DNA of 64,000 bases from Priapulus caudatus (lineage: Eukaryota; Priapulida; Priapulimorpha; Priapulimorphida; Priapulidae), in contig NW_014577070.1 in assembly GCF_000485595.1 (NCBI RefSeq), forward strand, positions 651,210 to 715,209, in the 5' to 3' direction. This document shows, piece by piece, positions 49,001 to 61,000 of this stretch. The stretch's first letter is position 1, and the number at the start of each line of letters is the position of its first letter. Made by a program: the position numbers and the translations under genes. A model generated the notes under the pieces. The model had not been told where the DNA came from and did not search any database. It worked only from the letters and a program-made list of their open reading frames with translations.

Positions 49001-52000
49001 GATAAGTAAACGTAGTCTACTAAACTAGTGCAGAAACCATTTTTCTAACACGTGCTGTTGTTAGTTTGGTTGGAATAATAATGTTCGCACAACTGAATCG
49101 GCTACAGGTACCAATAAATATAATTGATATTCATGGGAAAAGACTATTATTCAACTTGAATTCACCGCAGTAGAGCGTTTTGTGCACTCACGACATACAT
49201 ATCACGCGGTGTCACGTGTCATATCTTCTCCTTCGGCTGCAGATACCGCTCAGGGGCGCTGTAGTCACAGAGGTAGAGACCTCTGGTGACGAGTATCGGA
49301 CGCAGTACGACGAGGAGGTGTATAGGCAGCAGCATCACAGCCACGTGACGGAAGACCGCACGGTGCACGTCACCGAGGAGTACGAGATCGTCGTGAAGCC
49401 ACAGCGCCCCCTTGCTGTCGGCGCCACGCAGGCGCACGAGCCGGCGGTGCCGCGAACGGGCTACATCACGAGCGGGTACACGACCGAGACGGCTCGCGTC
49501 GAGGAGCCGGGAGAGATGCGGCCGGCGCCGCAGAAGTACAGGCAGCAGTTGCCGCAGGCCGCCGTCAAGGCGACGACCAAGGTTCGTTCGCACGTGCGCG
49601 CGCCTCTGTGATTTGACTTGTTTTTTTTTTACGCACTTGAACGCTTTTCGTTTTTCCCGGTGAAATGTCGCGTACCTCCGGTTTTATACCTTGTTTTTGA
49701 CTGCGTGAAAATTTTCTTACTTGACGGTGAAACTTCATTCAGATTTTAATTATTTTTTTTTTATCTACGTTATCATATTTCTGGTTTACGGCAAAAACCG
49801 TATCACAAACTCTGCCAGGTCACAAGTATCTCAATTCTCAGATGCTATTGGGTTGGTTTAATATTAAATTATTAATAATTCTTCTGGTATCAAAATTTTT
49901 AACCCAATTTTATAATTTGATTGTGGTACTTACTAATGTTGGACATTGCTATATGAATCAATTGTAGTTGTCCCGTTTACCTGTTTCTCAATGTTTGCAT
50001 AGAGATTTAAATACAAGATATGATGGTGTACGAAGTATGACTTATGGGATACAAAATAGGAGGTATCAGACATGGGATATAAACCAAGATGATGAGATAT
50101 TAAACATGGGCTTTGAGACACGACATGCGAGATATGATATACAATATGAGATGTGATATGAGATAAGGCAGATGACACGTAAGATATGTAGGTATGATAC
50201 GAGATATGAATATGAGATATAAAATATATACGATATATATACGATACGTACATGTATGGTATACATATATGTACGATACGTATACAATGTACGAGATACG
50301 ACACTCACTAGGGTACCGCGTAAAGCTGTGGGTTCAGACGCAAATACCGGACGTTCTTCCTGTCGCCGCAGATATGATATACAATACGAGATGTGATATA
50401 AGATAAGTCAGATGACACATAAGATATGTAGGTATGATACGAGATACAAATATACTTACAAAATTAACGTGTAAAGCTCTGTGTTCATACCGGACGTTCG
50501 TCTCATCGCTGCAGGTTCCCGACCGGGGCATCTACTCCGAGCCCGAGAGCGAGGGTGAGGAGGAGGACGTCGCCGACTATATGCACACGAGTAAGAGGAA
50601 GCGGCACTACGACGAGGAGATACACCGGGACGAGCATCACAAGGTGACGACGGAGGAGCGCGAGACGCACGTCAAGGAGGAGTACGAGATCATCATCAAG
50701 CCTCAGCCCCGCGAGGCACCGCAGCCGCAGCCCGAGGCCATCGAGGCGCCGGAGATGTACCGGCAGCCGCTGCCGCAGGCCGGCATCGTCACAGCGGGGT
50801 CGTCACCGCAGACGGCGCGCCGCATGTCCCCGGCCGAGGAGCGGCCGCCGGCGAAGAAGTTCAGACAGCCTTTACCTCAGGCCGGCGTGTTGGGACAGAC
50901 CAAGGTAAGTGAGCGGTCGGTGCATGAATTGTTCGTTTTGTGGTTGTTCCTCTCCCCTTGCCCCTGCGTGCGTGCGTGCGTGCGTGCGTGTGTTAGTTAA
51001 GACTTTCATGAATTAACGTTTAACGTTGTCGTCAACCGCGAGGAGACGTAACCTCAAGTTATTTGTGCCGTGCCTTCGTTAATCTTATAGAACGTTTTTT
51101 GTTTATTTGTTAAAGAGTTCTCGTTTATTTTAGCTGTGTAATCTTTTCTGCTGGCTACTTCTTCGTGAATTTAACTATAACAATACTGAAACATTCCTAA
51201 TAAGATATCTGCTGCTTTCGTGTAATATCTTTGTCATCTGTTCCATGTTGTCTGTTCCTATTCACTTGTGTAAAATTATTTTGTATTCTTCTCTTTAGTT
51301 GTGTTCACTGCACATTCTGTTTTGTGTTTACTATTCGTTTGACCACTCTTATCACGTAGGTCCCTCAACACGGAGTAGTATCCGAGGTTGAAAGCGACCA
51401 GGAAGATATGTACAGTGAAAATGAGAGACTAATCAGTGATTTAGAAGAAACGTTTCGCACAGAGCACCATAAGGTTTCGACGGAAGAGCACGAGAGGAGA
51501 ATCAGGGAGGAGTACGAGGTGCTGGTTAGAGGCACGCCTCTCCAGCCCATCGAAGCTGCTGAGACGCGCGAACGAACCGTACCAGAACGCGGCATCGTCA
51601 CCCCGGCGCGGCCAACCCACCAGCCGGAGGTCGAAGAAGTAGGCGAGCTCCACCTCGCGCCACAGAAGCACAGGCAGCAGCTGCCGCAGGCGGGCATCAT
51701 GGGGAAGACGAAGGTTCCCTCGCAGGGCCACCTCTCAGAACCGGAAAGCGAACCAGAAGAGGAGTTCCTCGAGCCGGAACGTACGACAACCGTCGACGAG
51801 CTGCACCGCAGCGAACACCACAAGAAGACGTTCGAGGAACATGAGAAGAGGTTCCGCGAAGAGCTGGAGGTTGTTCACCGGCCCGCCGAACCGCACGACG
51901 CTCCCGCGCCACACAAGCAGCCCTTCCCGCAGACGGCGACTCTCGCTGCCGCCCCGACCCCGCTTGCTGCGCGAGAGGAGGAGCTCGGGGTCCTCCACCG

Positions 52001-55000
52001 TGTGCCGGAGAAGCACAGGCAACAGCTGCCACAGGCAGGCATCATGGGAAAGACGAAGGTTCCCTCGCAGGGACACTTATCGGAACCGGAAAGCGAACCG
52101 GAAGAGGAGTTCCTCGAGCCGGAACGTACAACGACCGTCGATGAGTTGCACCGCAGCGAACACCACAAGAAGACGTTCGAGGAACACGAGAGGAGGTTCC
52201 GCGAAGAGCTGGAGGTTGTTCACCGGCCCGCCGAACCGCACGACGCGCCCGCGCCGCACAAGCAGCCCTTCCCACAGACAGCGACGCTCGCTCCCGCCCC
52301 GACTCCGCTCGCCGCGCGAGAGGAGGAGCCCGGGGTTCTCCACCGCGCGCCGGAGAAGCAGCGGCAGCAGCTGCCGCAGGCGGGCATCATGGGGAAGACG
52401 AAGGTTCCCTCACAGGGACATCTCTCGGAACCGGAGAGCGAACCGGAGGAGGAGGACGGGCTCGAGGAGCGGAGGAGGCAGCTCGAGGAGGAACGCACGG
52501 TGCTGCATGAGGAGATACGCCACACGGAGGAGCGCAGGCGGCTCACCGAGCAGGAGGAGCGGCTCGTCGTCACGGTGACGGAGGAGCCGGAGGAGGCGAG
52601 GGTTCGCGGCGCGCCAAGGCAGGAGACGACACTCGTCGTGAAGCCCATCCAGGAGGTGCAGCGAGAGCCGCATCCCGAGCCGCAGCCGGCACCGCAGCGC
52701 TATATGCAGCAGCTTCCGCAGGCCGGCGTCATGACGACGACGAAGACGCCGGAACGCGGCGTGACAACTGAACCGGAACTGGAGCCGGAACCGGAATCGG
52801 ACCAGTTCGAGGAGTACATGGCCGACGTGATCTTCTCAGGCGAGCCGTCCGACACAGAGGAGGTGCGCCACGTGGAGGAACACAAGGTCTTCACGGAGAC
52901 GCGCGACGTTCGCATGAGCGAGATATACGATACAGTGGAGGCCGTCAGAGATCAACCGGCGCCGCAGGAGCACGTTACTCAGCTCCCCCAGTCCGGCGTC
53001 CTCAAACGGGGCCAGCAGCCCCAGCAGGTCGAGCTGCAGCCAGTAGGGGAGCATCAGCCGGCGCCGCAGAGCCGGCAACAGCAGCTGCCGCAGGCTGGCA
53101 TCATGGCAAAGACCCAGGTTAGGGGGATGTCAAGCGTTTTTTGCTTGGATTTGGGCGTGGCAGTGGTCGGGCTTTACGATTTTGCGATCGTGCGGAAGTG
53201 GAGGTCTTCCTTGGCATGTAAAGCTCTTTCGTAGTGCAGTTAAAGAGATAGAGATGCATTTGAGTGAAAGTTTTGCCGCTGCCACTTTTCCAAATACAGA
53301 GTACTAAAACAGCTTGGCATTCTATCTTTACAAAAGTGGCCGCTTTTAGAATTACAAACTCAGATATGTTCGAGTTTGGAGATGAACATCAGAGCAGCAT
53401 GAGTGAGCGAACATCATCTATTACACATAGGATGGAATCAGCTTGCCTGCCAGTCACATTGTTAGCTTTTTTAGTATTATAGATTTTCATCACTAGTTAC
53501 AGCTATTTCATCATCTTGTTACAGAGCATGTGTTAAAACTTTCATCTACTATCTCTCTTTCTTTCTCTTCGTTTAGATTAGCATAACCATTTAGGTTCCT
53601 CTGTTACATACTTGCATGACCATGATTTGTTAATTTCCTGATCAACAGTGACTGCTGTCTTCTTGTGTTACTATATAATTAAGGATTTTCTAAGGAACGG
53701 ATAACCTTCCATCCTAAGTAAATGTGATAGCATTTCTATTTCACCAATGGTCAGAATTATGAACTGAACACTACGTTTGGTTTACTGATTCAACCACAAT
53801 ACTGCAATTTCACAGACGTTTTCTCTTTCCTAATACGCTGGTTTGCCTGGCAGATATTATGAGCTGCCACTATAATAGACACTATATATATCTACCTCTA
53901 TAATAGTTCCTATACGAACATCCTGTTTACTATGCGATGACTTTCAGGTGCCACAGATTGGCCACCTATCTGAGCCGGAAAGCGAACTGGAGGACATCGA
54001 AGAGATATACAGGACAGAGCACCACAAGAAGACGTTGGAGGAACACGAGCGGAGGATCAGGGAAGAGTACGAGGAAGTGCTGAAGCCGGCGCCGGAGCCT
54101 CTCCCCGAGCCGCAGGAAGCTCCCATCCGCAGGCAGCCTCTCCCTCAGGCCGCCGTCGTCGCGCACGCGCAGCCCGTCTCCGAGCCGGAGGTGCTCGCCC
54201 CGGGCGAGCTGCAGCCGGCGCCGCAGACCTACATGCAGCAGCTGCCTCGCGCCGGATTCGTCAGCCAGACGAAGACGCCAGAGAGGGGCTACCTCTCCGA
54301 GCCGGAGAGCGAGCCGGAGGACGAACTCACGGAGGAGGTGTACCGCAGCGAGCACCACAAGCTGACGACGGAGGAGCATGAGAGGAGGGTCAGGGAAGAG
54401 CACGAGGAAGTGCACAAGCCCGTGCCGATGGCGCCCCCTCTCGAGCGGCGCCGCTCGCTGCCGCAGGTCGCCGTCGTGCAGCGCGCTGAGCCGGAGAAGG
54501 CTGAGGTGGAGCCGCAGCCGGAGGCTCTCGCGCCACCACAGCGCCAGCGACACCCGCTGCCTCAGGCCGGCATCGTCACGAAGACGCAGATGCCGCAGCA
54601 CGGCCATCTCGCCGAACCAGAGCCGGAGTCCGAACCGGAACCGGAGTACGTCGTCGAGCCGGTGACGGAGACGAGGAGGTACTTCGAGGACGTGCGCACG
54701 GAGGAGGAGCACAGGAGAGTGACGGAGGAGATCGATGTCAAGGTCACGAAGGTCGTCGAGGAGCCGCCGGCGCCCGTGTCTATCAAGCCAGCACCGGAGG
54801 TGCCGACAATAATCGCTGTGGTTGAGGTAAATGCAAGTCTAGTTGAGATATCGCGTGTCGAACGCGAAGTGTGGCAATACGAAATGTTTCGGGATAATTA
54901 AAATGTTGTGTTTTAAAATAAAATAAAAATAATATTTTTAAATAATATAATTTTAAGTAATTTAAACTAATAATTGTAAATATTCGCATCATTTGTAAAA

Positions 55001-58000
55001 AAGTCGACGTTTCCTGGTCAATTTGCAGATTCCGCGAGCGCCGTCGCCTGGAGAACACCACCTCCCACCACAGAAACAAGTGCATCAGCTTCCGCAAGCA
55101 GGGTTTATGTCAAAGACGCAGACCTTTCAGCGCAGCGAATGGGGGGAAACGGAACCAGAGCCAGAGCCCGAGCCGGAGTACATCATTGAGGTGGCCCCGC
55201 CCAAGCCTCCGTCCGTTACCAAAAGGATCTTCGAAGATATCAGGACGGAAGAGGAACATAAGAAGTTCACGGAAGAACATGATATAAGAGTGAGACAGGT
55301 CGTGGAAGAACCGGAACCTCTTGCCTTGCCACCGGTCCAGGTTGCGCCAGCCCCAGAGCCAGTGCGTGCACCTTCACCTGGTGAACATCACCCAGCACCA
55401 CAGAAACAAGTACACCAGCTTCCACAAGCTGGCTTCATGTCAAAGACTCAGACTCCACAGAGAAGTCAATGGAAGAGCCTGAACCAGAGCTGAACCTGAA
55501 CAGAACCCGAAACCATTGGTGTTAGAAATTGCAGAACGCCCTCAGCCACCGAACCGGGAACCTGTTCAACAGGTCAGAAGGATCTTTGAAGATATCAGTA
55601 CGGAAGAGGAACACAAGAAGTTCACGGAGGAACACGATGTGAGAGTGAGACAGGTAGTGGAAGAGGCGGAACCTCTTGCCCTGCCACCGTGTCCACGGTT
55701 GCGCGCCAGTCCAGAGCCAGTGCCGTGCACCTTCACCTGGTGAACATCACCAGCCGCAAGCAGAAACAAGGTCACACGAGCTTCCACAAGCTGGCTTCAT
55801 GCAAAGACTCAAACACCTCAGAGAAGTCAGTGGGAAGAGCTGAACCAGAGCCTGAAACCTGAACCAGAACCCGAACCATTGGTATTGGAGATTGCTGAGA
55901 GGCCTCAACCACGACCAGAGCCCGTTCAACAGGTGAGAAGGATCTTTGAAGATATCAGGACAGAAGAGGAACACAAGAAGTTCACAGAGAACATGATTAC
56001 AGAGTGAGACAGTCGTGGAGAGAGGCAGAGGCCTGTTGCGTTTGCCAGCAGTTGAGTAGCACCAGGCACCCCACCACAAGCTCCCATCACCAGCTGAAAG
56101 CACCAAGCCCACGTAAAACAGTTAATGCAGCTACCGGCGAGCAGAATTTCCTGTCAGCAGACACAGAACCACAGCGCGGTGCTGGTCCGAACGCAGAATA
56201 GAACGCAAGAACCTGAACCAGCAACCTGGAGCCACTTGGTGTAGAATTTCAGAACGCCCCCTCAGGCACCGACCGGAACCTGTTACAACAGGTCAGACAG
56301 GATTCTATTGAAGATATAGACAATCAGAAAGAAGGAACACAAGAAGTTCACTGAGGAACATGATATAAGAGTGAGACAGGTCGTGGAAGAGCCGGAACCT
56401 GTTGCATATGCACCTATCCAGGTAGCACCAGCACCCCAACCAAGAGCTCCCTCACCAGCTGAACAGCACCAAGCCCCACGTAAGAAAGTTCATCAGCTAC
56501 CGCAGGCAGGATTCATGTCACAGACACAGAAACCACAGCGCGGTGCCTGGTCCGAACCAGAAGATGAACCAGAACCTGAACCAGAACCTGAGCCATTGGT
56601 GCTAGAAATTTCAGAACGCCCTCAGCCACGACCGGAACCTGTTCAACAGGTCAGAAGGATCTTTGAAGATATCAGGACAGAAGAGGAACACAAGAAGTTC
56701 ACCGAGGAACATGATATAAGAGTGAGACAGGTTGTGGAAGAGCCGGAACCTGTTGCATATGCACCTATCCAGGTAGCCCCAGCACCCCAACCAAGACCAC
56801 CCTCACCAGCTGAACAACACCAAGCCCCACGTCAGAAAGTTCATCAGCTACCGCAGGCAGGATTCATTCAAGTCACAGGACACAGAAACCACAGCGCGGT
56901 GCCTGGTCCGAACCAGAAGATGAACCAGAACCTGAACCAGAACCTGAGCCATTGGTATTGGAGATCGCTGAGAGGCCTCAGCCTAGACCAGAACCAGTTC
57001 AACAGATCAGAAGGATCTTTGAAGATATCAGGACAGAAGAGGACACAAGAAGTTCACTGAGGAACATGATATCCGAGTTAGAAAGGTCATTGAGGAACCC
57101 GAATCTATTGCATATGCACCTATCCAGGTAGCCCCAGCACCCCAACCAAGAGCTCCATCACCAGCTGAACAACACCAAGCCCCACGTCAGAAAGTTCATC
57201 AGTTACCGCAGGCAGGATTCATGTCACAGACACAGAAACCTCAGCGAAGTCAATGGGAAGAGCCTGAACCAGAGCCTGAACCTGAACCAAAACCGGAACC
57301 ATTGGTGTTAGAAAATTGCGGAACGCCCTCAGCCACGACCAGAACCTGTTAAGTCGATGCCTATCACTGTTAAAAAGTTCTTTGAGGACATCCGTACCGA
57401 GGAGGAGCACAAGAAGTTCTCCGATGTCTCAGAGATAAAGGTGACGAAGCTGTTTGAGGAAATGCCTTGGCGCACTCAGTTTGACCTTCCTCAACAGGAA
57501 CCATCCGGAATCATCAATATTCCCGTAAGTAAAGATTCTTCCCCAGTCTACGTTAAGTTTTTTGACAAAATTTTCTTATGACAAAGTGATTATCTCGAAA
57601 AACTTGCTGACGCTCGATCGCATAAAAATAATGCCAACTGCTATTTTTGTTCTTCCATTTAGATTCAGGTGACTTTCGCAGCCACCAGCACAGGCGAAGC
57701 CGCCACCCAGCAGACGCGTGCATCAACTGCCTCAGTCTGGTTTCATGTCGAAGACGTCTGCGCTTCAGCGCGGCTACTGGTCAGAACCTGAAGAGACTTG
57801 GTGACGCCCCGCTACTACGTGGAGCATCCTCCCTCAGACTACTACAGTGACACCGAGGTCCGCCAGTCTCCCGTCGAAAAGCGAAAGAAGATCTTCGAGA
57901 CATAAGAACTGAAGAGGACACAAGAAGTTTACCGAGGAGCACGACATTAAAAGTGCGGAAGATCTTCGAAGACGGCGCACCAGCGTGGGCACCTGTAAAG

Positions 58001-61000
58001 GTACGGCGCTATTTTTCAGTCCTTAATTTAAATAATTAAAAATAAAAGCTTATTAATTAAAAATTAAATTCTTAAACTTAATATACAATCGACTACAGTG
58101 TAGCCCCGTTATAACGCGATGGTTGGGGTCCATAAAATGTCCTCGCGAAAAAAGCAGGGTTGCGCTAAATAGGGGATATATATACGTGGCCATGTAAGAG
58201 CAAAAAAGGGGGTCCAACGACTCTTTACGTTATATCTGAATTTGCGTTAAATCGGGGCGCGTAAAATCGGGGTTCCACTGTATTTTAAACTAAGCGTTTT
58301 GCGGATATCCTTCGTATGTGTACGCAGTTGTGCTCTACCGCACAAATGCTTGCTGAAGTACCAATCCTACCATCTGTCCCTCAGGCACCCGACAGTGTTT
58401 TGCCGAGGCCAGAACCTCAGCCGCTGACAAAGACGCGTGTGCATCAGCTGCCTCAGGCTGGCTTCATGTCGAAGACCAGCGTGCCGCAGCGTGGCTACTG
58501 GTCGGAGCCCGAGGAAGATTCCGAGCCAGAACCCGCGCGCAAACTCACGTCCCTGCGCGTGATCCCGGCCCATCCCGCATCGGTACAATCCGAGCCGGGG
58601 GGTGGCGTCGAGGCGCGGCGAAGCATCTTTGAAAATATCACGACCGAAGAGCACCACAAGAAGTTTACGGAAGATTACGACATCAAATACAAACAGGTAT
58701 GCGTCGTCAGTTAGGAGCTCGGAACGGAAGCTGCACGACATTCACCGACAGTCATAACGGAATTACGTTACAGACTACGAACGTAATTACGTTCGTACGA
58801 AATTACGGAATTACTTCGGACTACGAATTTTCGGTAGTAAGAATTTTTCTGTCCGTTTCAGGTATTTGAGGAAGCGGCTCCACAGCCGGTACTAGCGGCG
58901 CCTCAGCCGCGGCCGGTGGCGCCCCCTCTTAAGCGCATGCATTCACTGCCGCACTCAGGCTTCATGACGACAGCACAGGTAGGTTGTAGCACACTGTCGG
59001 GAACTAGCAGAGAGGCATTAAGCATACGAGTGAGAATTAGACGGTGTGTGGCAATCATTACAATGTGCTTTGCAGCGACTTTGAGGTGCTTATTACTCAC
59101 ATGTTTTATGTACAGCCATACCAGCAGTCATACCTATCCGACACTGAGGTGTCAACCTCAAAAAGGAATGTCAAGCCGCTTCCCCAGGCTGGGTTTGTTA
59201 CAACAATAAAGGTACAAATAATTTCGTTTCGATTTTATAGTACCGGGTATTGTATTCGTACTATTAGGATGGCTACACCAATCTATGTTCGCAGCAGTAG
59301 ATAAATGTGTTGCGGCCACAGGAGTGAATGCATTTCATTTAAGTAATATAATTATTAATATTATTATTATTAATTCATATAATTATATTTTTTACGTTTG
59401 CAGAAACCCGAACACAGAGCATATCTGTCTGAGCCAGAGACGGAACCAGAGGTTGAACACAGGCGACGTATTTTTGAAAAGCTAACAACCGAACAGCATG
59501 ACCTACGCACTCGCGAAGATATAGAAAGAAAATATAGGACTGTAGTTGAGCCTGGTTTAGAAGCCCATGCTCCTGCACCAGTACAGGTTTGTGCGGCACC
59601 GGCTAGAGGCAATGCGAAATCCCTAAAAGCTCAAAAACAGGCAGCCCACGTTACCCACAGAAACCAGTCGCTGTTAGTGCACTAGCTGAGTCCTCTCACC
59701 ACCTCGTGTCGTGATTCGAAGACTCGCTAGTAGTTTGGAATTAGGAAATCTCCCTAACCGTTTCGTAAATAGGAGATACACGTGTAGGTTACTTGTGTTG
59801 GCTGGTGGTTAAGACAATAGAAACCAGGACGACGTGACTCGAAAACAAAATGGCCACAATGCTGTGCATAGTGATCACAACGACAGACAATGCGCGGCGG
59901 CCTTAGACACCTCTGACTCTGAGCATGCGATTTTGTGATAGATCTAGCGTTACTCCTTACATTTTACTAAATGTTTCCGTTTATATGTCTACAGATTTAT
60001 TAACTTATTTAAGTGTATACAATTTAGATAGAGAGATTAGCACTCTGTGTCATTTAAACTCGTCTCTATCCTCTCTTGTAGTCAGTGTCAGCTGTGCTGA
60101 CTGCGTGGTGTTACCATTCTCATTTGTGGAGCATTACTAAACGTCAGCAGAATAAACAGGCATAGTTTTCAACCAGCCTCTGTTCTGTGGTGTCTTTTTT
60201 GAGCTTTTAGGGAAATTAACACTTCTTACCAACACTGAACATTATATAATATACCATATGAGCTGTAAATGAAATAAACTCCGGACAGTGCTGTTTGTTT
60301 ATAGTTTTTGTTTGACTTCCGCCAACACTGCACACGTAGTCTGCATAAAACAATGACAACACATGCCTATGCTTGCAACTAATACTTACATCATTTAAAT
60401 GCTATTTGAACTTTCGGTCCTAAAACTCCTTAACTTCTTGTCTAACTCGCATACATTTTAAAAGTGTCTGACCGTTTAGCACAAATAATTATTTATACGA
60501 ATCTGTAGCTTTTTATAAGTATCAGCCGAGGCACTTTTTCTGCCTTGAACAAAAACTTATTTAGACCAGTTGCACCTATCGTAAAAAGAATTCGGCTGCA
60601 AGTTATTTGACCACATGAAATTAGGTAAGTAATTTCCAGGACATTGGCCATAAACATTTAAAGGTATTGTATTTTTGTAAAAAGTTGGAGTTTAAAACAC
60701 GTATTTTTTATATGTATGCAATAATTAGATCTTGGGTTTTTGGTAACATTGAAGTTACAGCATGTATTTATTGTAGCTGCAATGCATGATAATCTGAAAC
60801 TGCCTATGAAGCTTTCAGTAAGTATTTCAAGGTAATGTGATCATTGCCCATATTATTGAAAAATGCTGGCTGTTTTGGCTGTGGTTTTTGTTCATAGTTT
60901 TGTACGGGGTGGCACGTTTTTTTTCAGACGATTTGACAAGGTTTTGCTTTAATCTTTATGTTGTGCTTACTAAAGAAATGAATAATTTATGCTTTTAACA

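Noticed and set aside
49960-50310. Minus-strand ORFs of 80-123 residues rich in Tyr/Ile/Ser/His
   Set aside because: Artefacts of gatatga-type repeats in the intron.
53966-54712. 248-residue minus-strand ORF, and the 245-residue plus-strand ORF at 51841-52578
   Set aside because: Shadows of the GC-rich LPQAG exons; Arg/Leu/Ser-rich without domain, while the in-frame exon translation is clearly modular.
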